Position numbers and translations under genes: made by a program. A stretch of 64,000 bases of DNA. It comes from Streptomyces sp. CB01881. Its GTDB lineage: Bacteria; Actinomycetota; Actinomycetes; Streptomycetales; Streptomycetaceae. Below the pieces are notes generated by a model, which was given only the letters and a program-made list of their open reading frames with translations, was not told where the DNA came from and made no database searches. This document shows positions 30,468-38,944 of the stretch, piece after piece. Location of the stretch: the NCBI RefSeq assembly GCF_002953255.1, contig NZ_CP026498.1, positions 6,894,211-6,958,210 on the forward strand, read 5' to 3'. Numbering within the stretch: the stretch's first letter is position 1; each line of letters begins with the position of its first letter.

Positions 30468-31918
30468 CCGACAAGCTTCCCCGCCAAATCGGCGGCGACG
30501 GTGGCGGGCCGGACGAAACCCCGATGGAACGGCTGCTCCGCGAGGCGATGAACGCCCGTGCGACGCAGATCACCGCGCACAGCCTCCGCCCGTCCGTCCC
30601 GCCGAGCAGCCGGGTCCGCCGGCTGCGGCCTGCGTACGTCGCCGCCGTGCCGCTGTTCGGCCTGGCCGCCGCGGTGGCGTTCGGCGTGCTCGCCTTCAAC
30701 GGCGGCCCCGTCGCCAAGCAGGAGGACCCTGGTCCGGCCGCCACCGTTCCGGTCACGGCGAGCCCGAGCCCGACGGCCGAGCCGACGACGACGCCGAGCG
30801 CGACCCCGAGCGCCACCGCCTCGGCCACCGCCACCATGACCGAGGAGCCGGGCGGGGCGGTCGAGCCGACGTCCAGCGGCAGCCCGAGCACCACCAACAG
30901 CGCCACCACGCAGGCCAACACGCCCGCGACGCCGTACACCTTCCGCGGTGTGAAGTTCACGGTGCCGGCGGGCTGGCGGGTCGCGCCGCTGAGGGAGCCC
31001 GGGACCTCCACGCTCTGCGTCCTGGCCCCGGGGGCCCCGCAGACCGCGACGGCGACCGACTGCTCCCCGTACGGCGCGGAGCTGAGCGTCTACAGCACGG
31101 CCGAGGAGGTGGACCACGCGACCTGGCCCACCGTGGACAGCGGCGACCTGGACGACGGCTGGACGACCCAGCCCTACTGCCCGGTCTGGGGCAACCCGCA
31201 CCCGATCGGCGGGTCCGACCAGCTGAAGAACACCACCGCTCCGCTGCGCACCCGGGACATCGTGGCGGGCCGTCCCGTCTTCAAGACCCAGTGGCAGGTC
31301 TCCTGCAACGCCAAGGAGAGCTTCACCGCGCAGCTCTGGTCGCTCAAGTCCGACCAGGTCTTCCTCGCGGCGGTCGGGCTCAAGCCCGAGCACCAGTCCG
31401 GCCTGGTGTCGATCCTGAACACGATGGACCTGAGCGGGCGGACGGCCCCGCAGCTGAAGTCGAACCAGAACGCCGTCGCCGTCAGCGTCGACGGCCTGGC
31501 TTCGGGCCAGCAGGTGACCAACAACGGCACGACGGTGTCCTTCTCGGTGACGTACAAGAACACCGGCCAGACCGGCTACGCCTCGGTCCAGCCGCTGGTC
31601 TACACCGAGCCGTACGCGGGTACGCCCGCCGGTGCGGTGCAGATCAACGAGGGCAAGCTGGAGCGGCTGGACGGTGACGTCTGGAAGCCGCTGCCGCTCT
31701 CGCCCGGCGGTGGCATGGACTACGCGATGCTGGGCAAGGACGCCTCGTTCCCGCTGGCGCCCGGCCAGAGCAGGACGGTCAAGTACCGGATGTCCCTGGC
31801 CACCACCGACGGGGCCGGGGTCATGCCGGTGACGGCGCGGGCGACGCTGCCGTTCGACGGAACCAGCCAGCTGACGGTCATCGGCGAGCGCAGCGTTCCG
31901 GTGCGCGTCGTCAAGTAG
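30464..31918 (+). CDS. Membrane-anchored extracytoplasmic protein coupled to the ECF sigma
   Basis: A 484-residue single-pass protein. Residues 1-55 are cytoplasmic (MERLLREAMNARATQITAHS). One membrane helix spans ~57-80 (AYVAAVPLFGLAAAVAFGVL). An outside S/T/P-rich linker (~85-150) leads to a large domain with PYTFRGVKFTVPAGWRVAPL and a second part with VSFSVTYKNTGQTGYASVQP, an immunoglobulin-like beta fold. The start ATG overlaps the sigma stop codon. Topology and coupling are those of a membrane anti-sigma or sensor, although the short cytoplasmic part lacks a recognisable zinc-binding anti-sigma motif. A hairpin follows the stop. Confidence 0.75.
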   Translation: MTDKLPRQIGGDGGGPDETPMERLLREAMNARATQITAHSLRPSVPPSSRVRRLRPAYVAAVPLFGLAAAVAFGVLAFNGGPVAKQEDPGPAATVPVTASPSPTAEPTTTPSATPSATASATATMTEEPGGAVEPTSSGSPSTTNSATTQANTPATPYTFRGVKFTVPAGWRVAPLREPGTSTLCVLAPGAPQTATATDCSPYGAELSVYSTAEEVDHATWPTVDSGDLDDGWTTQPYCPVWGNPHPIGGSDQLKNTTAPLRTRDIVAGRPVFKTQWQVSCNAKESFTAQLWSLKSDQVFLAAVGLKPEHQSGLVSILNTMDLSGRTAPQLKSNQNAVAVSVDGLASGQQVTNNGTTVSFSVTYKNTGQTGYASVQPLVYTEPYAGTPAGAVQINEGKLERLDGDVWKPLPLSPGGGMDYAMLGKDASFPLAPGQSRTVKYRMSLATTDGAGVMPVTARATLPFDGTSQLTVIGERSVPVRVVK

Positions 31919-31939
31919 CCCGTCCGTTCGGCCCGATGA

Positions 31940-31977
31940 GGCGCCGTGAGCAGGGTCTTCGCCCTGGTCGCGGCGCC
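31940..31977 (+). terminator. Terminator after the sigma/membrane-protein operon
   Basis: Compound hairpin: outer GGCGCCG/CGGCGCC arms and an inner CAGGG/CCCTG stem, followed by CTTC. Confidence 0.6.
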
Positions 31978-32054
31978 CTTCGCATGTCGTGGGGACCGGT
32001 GAGAAGCTCACCTTCGAGGCCGGGGCGGTGGCGGACGGCCACGACGGCCCGGCC

Positions 32055-32109
32055 ACGACGGCGACGGCCCGGCTCCCCCGTCACGGGGGGACCGGGCCGT
32101 CGCCGTCGT
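32055..32109 (-). terminator. Terminator after aminopeptidase P gene
   Basis: Perfect 18-bp stem (32055-32072 with 32092-32109), with an inner CCCCCGT/ACGGGGG hairpin in the loop. It lies 13 nt past the minus-strand stop. Confidence 0.8.
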
Positions 32110-32122
32110 CACGTCACCGGGC

Positions 32123-33625
32123 TCAGGCGAGCGAGGCCATCCACGCCTCGACGTCCCCGGAGCGGCGCGGAAGACCGGCCGAGAGGTTCTCGTTGCCGTC
32201 GGCGGTGACCAGGATGTCGTCCTCGATCCGGACGCCGATGCCGCGGTACTCCTCGGGCACCGTCAGGTCGTCCTGCTGGAAGTACAGGCCGGGCTCGACG
32301 GTGAGCACCATGCCGGGCACCAGCAGCGCGTCGACGTGCTCCTCGGTGCGGGAGTGGGCGCAGTCGTGGACGTCCAGGCCGAGCATGTGGCCGGTGCCGT
32401 GCAGGGTCCAGCGGCGCTGGAGGCCCAGCTCCAGGACCTTCTCGACGTCGTACGCGGAGCCGTCCAGCAGGCCCCAGGCGAGCAGGCGCTCGGCGAGCAC
32501 GCGCTGCGAGGCGTCGTGGAAGTCGCGGAACCGGGCGCCGGGCTTCACGGCCGCGATGCCGGCCTCCTGTGCGTCGTAGACCGCGTCGTAGATCTTGCGC
32601 TGGAGATCGTTGAACCGGCCGTCGATCGGCAGCGTGCGGGTGACGTCGGCGGTGTAGAGGGTGTGCGTCTCCACGCCGGCGTCCAGCAGCAGCAGCTCGC
32701 CCGGACGGACCTCGCCGTCGTTGCGGACCCAGTGCAGGGTGGTGGCGTGCGGGCCGGCGGCGCAGATGGAGCCGTAGCCCACGTCGTTGCCCTCGACCCG
32801 GGCGCGGCGCCAGAAGGTGCCCTCGATCCAGCGCTCGGAGGTGGCGACGGCCTGGCCCAGCTCGCGGACCACGTCGGTGAAGCCGTTGACGGTCGCGGCG
32901 CAGGCGGCGCGCAGCTCGCCGATCTCCCACTCGTCCTTGACCAGCCGCAGGCCGCTCAGGAACTCCTTGAACTCGGCGTCCTTGTCGGCGTCCAGCACCT
33001 CGGCCAGCGCGGCCTCCAGGCCGGCGTCGTAGCCGCGCACGATACGGGTCGGGACGGCGTCGCCCTTGGCCCGCTCGGCCAGCTCGTCGGCGGCCTTGCG
33101 GACGTCGCGGGCGGGCAGGCCGAGCAGCTGCTCCTGCTCGGTGAGGCTGTGGCGGCGGCCGACCCAGAGCTCGCCGTAGCCGTCCAGCCAGAACTCGCCG
33201 TTCTCCCGGTCGGAGCGGGGCAGCAGGTAGAGGCCGAAGGTGTGGCCGCTGTCGCCGGTGGGCTCGGCGACGAGCACCGCGTCCTCGGTCCGGTCGCCGG
33301 TGAGGTGCACGTACTCGCTGGCGGCGCGGAAGTCGTAGTCGGTGTCGTTGGCGCGCACCCGCAGGTTGCCGGCCGGGACGACGAGGCGCTCGCCGGGGTA
33401 GGCGGCGGACAGCCGGGCGCGGCGCTCGGCGGCGTACGGGGCCTGGGCGACCGGGGCGAGGCCGTGCAGCTCGGTGTCGGCCCAGCCGGACTTCATCGAG
33501 GCGGCCAGCTCGTCGGAGATCTCCGAGTACAGGCCGTTCTTGCGGCCCTTGAACTGCTTCGGCTGCTCCTCGCCGCCGGTGGCCTCGGGGTTCTCGGCCA
33601 CTGCCGGGGTGCGGTCCTCGGTCAC
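32123..33625 (-). CDS. pepP: Xaa-Pro aminopeptidase (aminopeptidase P family)
   Basis: A 500-residue metallopeptidase that removes N-terminal residues preceding proline. The N-terminal domain (RRARLSAAYPGERLVVPAGN, then DFRAASEYVHLTGD) is the aminopeptidase P Pro-specific domain. The C-terminal pita-bread domain has the dinuclear metal ligands. The two Asp are in LLLDAGVETHTLYTADVTRT. The His is in TLHGTGHMLGLDVHD. The two Glu are in LTVEPGLYF and GVRIEDDILV. Length and motif order fit the family. The GTG at 33625 is preceded by AAGGAGG at 8 nt. An adjacent PP2C gene lies upstream on the same strand, separated by a hairpin. Confidence 0.94.
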   Translation of the reverse strand: MTEDRTPAVAENPEATGGEEQPKQFKGRKNGLYSEISDELAASMKSGWADTELHGLAPVAQAPYAAERRARLSAAYPGERLVVPAGNLRVRANDTDYDFRAASEYVHLTGDRTEDAVLVAEPTGDSGHTFGLYLLPRSDRENGEFWLDGYGELWVGRRHSLTEQEQLLGLPARDVRKAADELAERAKGDAVPTRIVRGYDAGLEAALAEVLDADKDAEFKEFLSGLRLVKDEWEIGELRAACAATVNGFTDVVRELGQAVATSERWIEGTFWRRARVEGNDVGYGSICAAGPHATTLHWVRNDGEVRPGELLLLDAGVETHTLYTADVTRTLPIDGRFNDLQRKIYDAVYDAQEAGIAAVKPGARFRDFHDASQRVLAERLLAWGLLDGSAYDVEKVLELGLQRRWTLHGTGHMLGLDVHDCAHSRTEEHVDALLVPGMVLTVEPGLYFQQDDLTVPEEYRGIGVRIEDDILVTADGNENLSAGLPRRSGDVEAWMASLA

Positions 33626-33680
33626 GTACGTCGCCTCCTTGCGCGTGGTGCCGCCCCGGCCGCGTCGGATCGCGACGCGC

Positions 33681-33723
33681 GTGGGCGGCCGTCCGTCCAT
33701 GGTACGGACGTACGGCCGCCCAC
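33681..33723 (-). terminator. Terminator between PP2C gene and pepP
   Basis: Outer perfect 12-bp arms (GTGGGCGGCCGT / ACGGCCGCCCAC) with an inner GTCC-type stem, just past the PP2C stop and before the pepP leader. Confidence 0.7.
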
Positions 33724-33753
33724 CTGTTCGGGGTGCGGCGGGAGGCGCCGGGC

Positions 33754-35259
33754 CTACGCGAAGCGGGCCGCGAGCAGCATCAGGTCGTCGGTGGCGGGGG
33801 CGGCGTCCGGATCGGGGCAGACGGCCAGCAGGTGGGCGCAGAGCCGGTCCGGGTCGATCCGCACGTCGCGCGGGGCGTCGGCCGCGGCCCGGCGCAGGTT
33901 GGCCTGCCCGGCGTGCAGGGTCGGGCCGCAGCGGCGGGCCAGGCCCTCGGTGTAGAGCAGCAGGGTGTCGCCGCGTCCGGCGGTCAGTTCGACCCCCGGC
34001 GCCTCCCAGCAGGAGAGCATGCCGAGCGGGGCGGAGAGCGAGGTCTCGATGAACTCGGCGCCGTACCGGGTGACCAGCACCGGCGGGCAGTGCCCGGCGC
34101 CGGCCAGGGTGATCCGGCGGTCCTCCGGCTCCACCCAGGCGTAGACGGCGGTGGCGCTGCGGGTGGGCTCGGTGGTCTTGAGCAGCAGCTCCAGGTCGCC
34201 GAGGACGGAGACCGGGTCCTCGCCCTCCAGCACCGCGTACGCCCGCAGGGCCGCCCGGACGCGGCCCATCGCGGCGGCCGCGCCGGGCGCCGAGCCCGGT
34301 CCGGCGCCGGGGCCGTCACCGGAGACGCTGCCGACGGTCAGGCCGACGGTGCCGTCCGGCAGCGGGATGGCGTCGTACCAGTCGCTGCCGCAGGAGTGGT
34401 CCAGGCCGGCCGGGACGAGCCGGGCGGCGAGGCGGAGCCCGGCGGGCTGCGGCAGGCGGTCGGGCAGCAGGCCGCGGCGGAGCGCCTCGATGGTGCGCCG
34501 CACCTTCTCGGCCTCCAGCTGCTTGGCCAGCAGCGGGGCGGCCACCTCGCAGTACCGGCGGGCCAGCTCGCGCTGGCGCTCGGCGGGTCCGGCGGGCTCG
34601 TCGTAGAACCAGAGGGCGGCGGCCAGCGGGCCCTCCTCCTCGGTGGCGAGCGGCAGGCCGTAGCAGCCGCCGAGGCCGAGGTGGGCGGCGAGCTCGCGCA
34701 GCCGGGGGCCGATCGCGGGGTCGTCGGCGAGGTCGCGGGAGGACAGCTGGGCCGGGCGGTCGTGCTCGCGCAGCAGCCGGGCGACCAGGCTCTGTTCCGG
34801 CGGCACCGTCTCCAGCGCGCCGAGGCTGGCGCGGTCCAGGCCGTGCCCGACGGGCTGGCTGGGCCCGCCGCCGGGCAGCGCGGTGACCAGCAGGGCGCGG
34901 CGGGCGCCGAGCAGGGCGGTGCCGGAGGCCAGCACGGTGTCCAGGGTGGCGGTGAGGCCGCGGGCGCGGGCGAGCAGCTCGGTGTGCTCGTGCAGGCTGG
35001 TGAAATCGGACAGCCGTCCGGCCAAACGGTCCTGCACCGCGGACGCGGGGGCGGTGCGGTCCCCGGTGGGTCCGGCCGGCTCGTCGGCGGCGGTCCCGCC
35101 GCCGGGCCCGGTGGGCTCCCCGGACGGTCCGGCGGCCTGTTCCACGGCCGGTCCGGCGGCGGGGCCTGGGAAGCCCGGGGGGTCGAGCACCGAGAGCCCG
35201 CTGGCGCCGCAGGGCTCGCCGGGCTCGGAGGAGGTCGACGGTGGGTGGGACTCGGTCAT
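33754..35259 (-). CDS. GAF-PP2C (SpoIIE/RsbU-type) serine/threonine phosphatase
   Basis: A 501-residue soluble phosphatase. A Pro/Gly-rich N-terminal ~70 residues leads to a GAF-like sensory domain (about 90-260: TSLHEHTELLARARGLTATL, then CYGLPLATEEEGPLAAALWF). The PP2C/SpoIIE domain follows: LRRGLLPDRLPQPAGLRLAA, the metal-binding GSDWYDAIPLPDGTVGLTVG, VSGDGPGAG, and a late TDDLMLLAARF Asp. In the SpoIIE/RsbU type the first acidic motif is normally G-G-D-W-Y-D; here it is G-S-D-W-Y-D. It probably dephosphorylates an anti-anti-sigma factor in a partner-switching cascade. The ATG at 35259 has AGGAG at 7-nt spacing. Confidence 0.9.
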   Translation of the reverse strand: MTESHPPSTSSEPGEPCGASGLSVLDPPGFPGPAAGPAVEQAAGPSGEPTGPGGGTAADEPAGPTGDRTAPASAVQDRLAGRLSDFTSLHEHTELLARARGLTATLDTVLASGTALLGARRALLVTALPGGGPSQPVGHGLDRASLGALETVPPEQSLVARLLREHDRPAQLSSRDLADDPAIGPRLRELAAHLGLGGCYGLPLATEEEGPLAAALWFYDEPAGPAERQRELARRYCEVAAPLLAKQLEAEKVRRTIEALRRGLLPDRLPQPAGLRLAARLVPAGLDHSCGSDWYDAIPLPDGTVGLTVGSVSGDGPGAGPGSAPGAAAAMGRVRAALRAYAVLEGEDPVSVLGDLELLLKTTEPTRSATAVYAWVEPEDRRITLAGAGHCPPVLVTRYGAEFIETSLSAPLGMLSCWEAPGVELTAGRGDTLLLYTEGLARRCGPTLHAGQANLRRAAADAPRDVRIDPDRLCAHLLAVCPDPDAAPATDDLMLLAARFA

Positions 35260-35848
35260 GCCGCCACTCCTGACGCGGTACGTGTCATGCGGAACCCCCG
35301 GGTACGGCCGATGGGAGCGAGGACGGCCAAAGGGCGCGTTTCGCCTCGATTCACTACTACTCGTCATTGATCGACAGCAATGCCACCACTTCTACACAGG
35401 CCATTCGGGGCATGTCCAGATCCGTGACGACGCGGGCGGCCGGTTCCCCGCCCGCCGCAGCCCGCTCGGGGGCGCGAGCCGTTGATGCGCGCGCCGGTGG
35501 GGCCGAGGGCATGGAGCGGCCGGAGAACGGGCAGAACCGTGGGGACGGCTCCGGTGGCCGTCCGGATCGTATGCTTTGGCGGCCCGCGGACCGGGCCGGC
35601 CGGAAGTCACTCACTCGTACGGTGGAACCAACCGCGCCCGGGCGGCGTCCATCCGGTCGCATACGGGATTCTCGTTCCAAGGGCTGTTCTAATCCGCGGC
35701 CCTTTCAGGTCGTGCTCCACACCGTGCTCCACCGCTGCCACGCCGCTCGTCGCGCCCCCGCCCCTTCTCCGGGCCCGGTGCGGCGCACCCCGACGCGGGC
35801 CGGCGGGCCCCGGAGCGAACCGAGCGGTCACGGAAAGGAACGAGCGCC
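35260..35848. other. Gene-less region between PP2C and prim-pol genes
   Basis: The 589 bp are mostly non-coding in appearance. A possible remnant of a receiver domain occurs on the minus strand (listed as pseudogene). The stretch 35640-35720 (GGGATTCTCGTTCCAAGG and TAATCCGCG) is less GC-rich and may hold the plus-strand promoter of the prim-pol gene. No terminator was found. Confidence 0.5.
35357..35680 (-). pseudogene. Possible receiver-domain remnant
   Basis: An open frame whose last ~26 residues (RVVTDLDMPRMACVEVVALL, then SINDE) mimic the centre of a response-regulator receiver: an acidic phospho-acceptor in D-L-D-M-P-x-M followed by V-E-V-V. The rest is Arg/Pro-rich and unlike any receiver. 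Codons such as GAT, CGA, TGT, GTA, GAA and AAT in the matching part are atypical here. It ends 98 nt before the PP2C start on the same strand. Either a decayed regulator partner of the phosphatase or chance similarity. Confidence 0.25.
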
Positions 35849-36490
35849 ATGCGTGAGAACCCGAGGAGCAGCCGTTCGGCGGCCCGTGCCGCCCGGCTGG
35901 CCGAGGCCCTGGCGGCCGCCGTCGACCACCGCTGGCCCGTGGTGCCCGGCACGCTCGTGGTCGGCGGCGCCTGTTCCTGCGGCGACCCGGACTGCGCCGT
36001 CCCCGGCGCCCATCCGTACGACCCGTCGCTGCTCGCCGCCACCACCGACGCCCGGATGGTGCGGTGGTGGTGGGAGCGGCAGAGCCCGGACGCGCCGGTG
36101 CTGGCCGCGACCGGCCGGACCGTCTCGGCGGTCAGCCTGCCCGCGGCGGCCGGTGTCCGCGCGATCGCCTACCTCGGCGCGCTGAGGCTGCCGCTCGGCC
36201 CGGTGCTCGCGCTGCCCGGCCGGTACGCGCTCCTGGTCGCCCCCTACTCGCTGGACGTGCTCGGCGAGATGCTCGTCCAACTCCCTTGGGTTCCAGGCTC
36301 GTTGCGCTACCACGGGGCGGGCGGATTCCTCCCGCTGCCGCCCGGCGGCGGGGCGGGCGGTCAGGTGCGCTGGGTACGGGCGCCCCGCGCGGCGGCCGAC
36401 GGCGGGGTCTGGTTGCCCCAGGTCGGGCCGCTGCTGGGCGAGTTGGTCGAGGCGACGGTCCGTCTGGACAGCGGGCGTTCGGCGTACTGA
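35849..36490 (+). CDS. Bifunctional primase/polymerase (prim-pol) domain protein
   Basis: A 213-residue protein resembling the N-terminal prim-pol domain. It has a helical N-terminus (ARAARLAEALAAAVDHRWPV, then VPGTLVVGG), a Cys/His patch CSCGDPDCAVPGAHPYD, then WWWERQSPDAPVLAATGR and late WVPGSLRYHGAGGFLPLPP. The classic catalytic D-x-D is not evident, so the domain may be inactive as a primase. Proteins of this kind are common in streptomycetes with unknown cellular roles. ATG at 35849, with AAGGA upstream. It stands alone, convergent with the DUF5926 gene. Confidence 0.7.
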   Translation: MRENPRSSRSAARAARLAEALAAAVDHRWPVVPGTLVVGGACSCGDPDCAVPGAHPYDPSLLAATTDARMVRWWWERQSPDAPVLAATGRTVSAVSLPAAAGVRAIAYLGALRLPLGPVLALPGRYALLVAPYSLDVLGEMLVQLPWVPGSLRYHGAGGFLPLPPGGGAGGQVRWVRAPRAAADGGVWLPQVGPLLGELVEATVRLDSGRSAY

Positions 36491-36717
36491 GCGGCGTTGC
36501 ACGTGGTGCGGCGCCGGTCGGGGCGCCGAACGCGCCGGGCCCTTCGCGGTGATCCGCGGGCTTGGTGCCGGTCTTCGCGCCGGGCTCGGCGCGGTCTTCG
36601 CGGGGCTGGTGCGGCCTCTTCGTGCGGCTGGTGCGGACGCTCCGCGGGGCTCGCCGTGGGCCCGTGTGGCGGACTGATCGGGCACGGCCGAACGGCTTGA
36701 TCCGGAAAAACAAAAGA

Positions 36718-36755
36718 TCCGGCCGCTGGCGACGGGGGATGCACCAGCGACCGGA
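36718..36755. terminator. Hairpin terminator between convergent genes
   Basis: 12-bp stem with one mismatch, then CTCTTTAG. Likely terminates the prim-pol gene transcript. Confidence 0.5.
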
Positions 36756-36789
36756 CTCTTTAGACAGTAACAAGGATCCGCGGCCACGC

Positions 36790-36823
36790 CAATTTCCAAG
36801 AGGCCTTCACAGCCCGGAAATTG
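36790..36823. repeat. Inverted repeat in convergent region
   Basis: CAATTTCC-N18-GGAAATTG, AT-rich arms unlike their surroundings, 49-82 nt downstream of the DUF5926 stop. Possible terminator stem for that gene or protein-binding site. Confidence 0.4.
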
Positions 36824-36871
36824 CGGTCCTGACGGCCAATGTGACGCGTATCACCCGGATCCCGGCCGCCT

Positions 36872-37858
36872 TTAGTTCAGGGTGACCTGACGGTTCACCA
36901 GGTTCGCCCGTGCGCGCCGCTCCTCGGCGGTCAGCGGCGCGGTGTCGGACAGCGTCGCGGCGAGCCGCTCGGCGAACTCGGCGGCCGGCTTCTCGCAGTC
37001 GGCCGCCGTCATGGCGAGCGGCAGGTCCCAGACCGGGACGGTCAGGCCGTGCGCGCGGAACGAGCCGACCAGGCGGGTGTCCGGGCCGATCGAGGACCGG
37101 TCGGCGGCGGTCAGCCGGGCCAGCGCGTCCAGCAGCTGCTCCTCCGGGACGGTCATCACCCAGCGCAGGTGGTTCTTGTCCGGGGTGCCGCACCAGTACG
37201 CGGAGTCCACGCTGTCGAGCTTCTCGGTCGGGATCGCCGAGGCGTTGGCGCGCTCCAGCGAGGCGGCCACCTCGCCGGTGGCGGTCTCGGCGTCCTCCAG
37301 CCAGAACTCGAAGCCGGTGTGCACGGCGGGCACGAAGGCGGCCTCGGCGTCCAGCAGGTCCTGCAGACGGCGGCCACCCGGGACGGTGCGGCGGGCCGGC
37401 ACCGGCGTGCCGGGCTCGGTGGCGAGCGCGAGCTCCAGCGCGTCGGCCAGGTCGCGGCTGAGGTCACCGGAGGCGGACTGGGTCTGCAGGCCGAGCAGGA
37501 TCGAACCGTCCTGGCGGCGCAGGGCCGGCCAGGCCAGCGGCAGCACGGTGGCCAGCGTCACCGACGGGACGTCACCGTTGGCGGCCTCGGCCACCCCGGC
37601 GGCCAGCGTCAGGGGCACCGTCGCGGCCGGCACCAGCTCGCGCAGCGCCACCCAGTCGGCCTCGCCCGGCAGGCCCTCGAACGGGCGGTGCACCAGCTCC
37701 TGCACGGCGTGCGAGGCCTCGCGGCCGTGACACGCCTTGTACCGGCGGCCCGAACCGCAGGGGCAGTCTTCGCGGGCCCCGACGACGGGGATCTCGCCCG
37801 TGACGGCGGTGGTGGACTGGCTGCGCTGCGGCGCCTTCTTGGCGGCCTTCTTGCCCAT
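36872..37858 (-). CDS. SEC-C motif protein (DUF5926 type)
   Basis: A 328-residue protein. A basic start (MGKKAAKKAPQRSQS) is followed by a SEC-C zinc motif, REDCPCGSGRRYKACHG (about residues 29-45), the same C-terminal metal-binding signature as in SecA. The rest is a large alpha/beta domain with no enzymatic motif (for example FEGLPGEADWVALRELVPAA, then STHTGFEFWLED-like text). It matches the actinobacterial DUF5926 family of unknown function. The ATG at 37858 has GGGAGAG at 7 nt. It is convergent with the prim-pol gene. Confidence 0.85.
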   Translation of the reverse strand: MGKKAAKKAPQRSQSTTAVTGEIPVVGAREDCPCGSGRRYKACHGREASHAVQELVHRPFEGLPGEADWVALRELVPAATVPLTLAAGVAEAANGDVPSVTLATVLPLAWPALRRQDGSILLGLQTQSASGDLSRDLADALELALATEPGTPVPARRTVPGGRRLQDLLDAEAAFVPAVHTGFEFWLEDAETATGEVAASLERANASAIPTEKLDSVDSAYWCGTPDKNHLRWVMTVPEEQLLDALARLTAADRSSIGPDTRLVGSFRAHGLTVPVWDLPLAMTAADCEKPAAEFAERLAATLSDTAPLTAEERRARANLVNRQVTLN

Positions 37859-37981
37859 GGTGCGGCTCTCCCGGGGACGGTTGTGTTGTGCTCCGGGCAG
37901 CCTACTGACGTTCTCCCGGCACGTGGGCACGCGCCGGGACGCCGGGCGGGGGAGGGGATGCCCCCGGGGGTCGCGCAGACC

Positions 37982-38626
37982 TCAGGCGCTGCGGGCATCA
38001 CCGCCGGTGCGCCGGGCGTGCCGGGCCCGGGCGGGCAGCGCCGCCCACACCGTCACCTCGCCGGGCGCGTCGCGCACGCCCCAGTCGCTGGCCAACTGGC
38101 CGACGATGCTCAGCCCGCGGCCGCCGCGCGAGGTCAGCGACGGGCTGGCCGGGGACGGCCGGGTCTGCGCCCCGCCGTCGGTCACCTCCAGGGTGAGGAC
38201 TCCGTCCGCGTGCATCTGCCAGCGGACCAGGACGCCGCCGCCGTCCTCTCCGTCGTCCGGCTGGGCGGCCTGGGCGTGGGCCTGTGACTGGGCGTGGGCG
38301 TGGGCCTTGGCCGGGGCGGCGGCCCTGGCCGTGGCGCCCGGTGCGCCGGCGGCACCCGAGGGGACGCCGACCAGTACCTGGTCCACCACCTCGGCGCGGG
38401 CGCTACGGCCGAGCACCGGCAGCGGGCCGAGCGGCCGTGCGTAGCGACAGGCATTGCTCAGTAGTTCGGAAAGGATCAGAACAGCATCATCAATGACCGG
38501 TTCCGGTATCTCCCGGTCACCCAGATCTCGACGCAGTCGGCGCCGTGCGACCCCGACACTCGCTGGGCCGTGCGGCACTGCCATGGTCGATGAAGTCGGC
38601 ACTTCACGCGCCACCATCAACGCCAC
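37982..38626 (-). CDS. Anti-sigma-type HATPase_c_2 ATP-binding protein
   Basis: A 214-residue GHKL kinase-like protein of the RsbW/SpoIIAB class. The N-box reads AVLILSELLSNACRYARPLG and the G-box SRGGRGLSIVGQLASDWG. Between them is a 40-residue Ala/His/Gln-rich insertion (KAHAHAQSQAHAQAA) not seen in compact members. Such proteins phosphorylate anti-anti-sigma factors or bind sigma. A PP2C phosphatase of the same cascade type lies 2.7 kb away. The GTG at 38626 is chosen because GGAGG sits 7 nt upstream, just before MVAREVP. A long AT-richer leader precedes it. Confidence 0.85.
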   Translation of the reverse strand: MALMVAREVPTSSTMAVPHGPASVGVARRRLRRDLGDREIPEPVIDDAVLILSELLSNACRYARPLGPLPVLGRSARAEVVDQVLVGVPSGAAGAPGATARAAAPAKAHAHAQSQAHAQAAQPDDGEDGGGVLVRWQMHADGVLTLEVTDGGAQTRPSPASPSLTSRGGRGLSIVGQLASDWGVRDAPGEVTVWAALPARARHARRTGGDARSA

Positions 38627-38938
38627 CCCCGGACCTCCTTCAGCGTATGCCGAGGGATGGATGCCCCTTGGTAATGCGTCGGAAACGACCGCGCGGCGAT
38701 CCCTCGCGGACATTTCAAGCACCGCGACCCACGGTGCGCGACAGGTGATTCGACGCTCACCCTCCGTCGTGAAAACGGATAATCTCCGGCAAAAACGATC
38801 GTGGAAGGTTTGGGTTCCTACCAGGGCGATCAATAGATCGCTCAGGTGGAACCGCGCCCCGCCGGCCGGTCCCCGTCGGCGGCTCCCCGTCGGCCGTCAT
38901 CGTCGGCCGGTCATCGTCGGCCGGTCACCGTCGGCCGG
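38627..38938. other. Promoter region of the ATP-binding gene with tandem repeat
   Basis: Holds an inverted repeat GCGATC-AATA-GATCGC at 38826-38841, a minus-strand promoter-like AT-rich segment (38760-38830) and, at its right edge, a 14-bp tandem repeat that runs into the GDPD stop codon. No gene seen. Confidence 0.55.
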
Positions 38939-38944
38939 TCACCG
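38896..38944. repeat. 14-bp tandem repeat at the GDPD 3' end
   Basis: GTCATCGTCGGCCG three times (the third copy with one change) and a half copy. The last unit supplies the stop codon of the GDPD gene. Confidence 0.8.

Larger units (their letters stand above)
36491..36871. other. Convergent intergenic region with hairpins
   Basis: Contains a hairpin 36718-36755 (arms TCCGGCCGCTGG and CCAGCGACCGGA with one mismatch, 14-nt loop) followed by CTCTTTAG. It also holds an inverted repeat CAATTTCC-N18-GGAAATTG at 36790-36823. It has GC-richer sequence before and a conspicuously AT-richer 150-bp segment after 36700. No gene seen. Confidence 0.55.
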
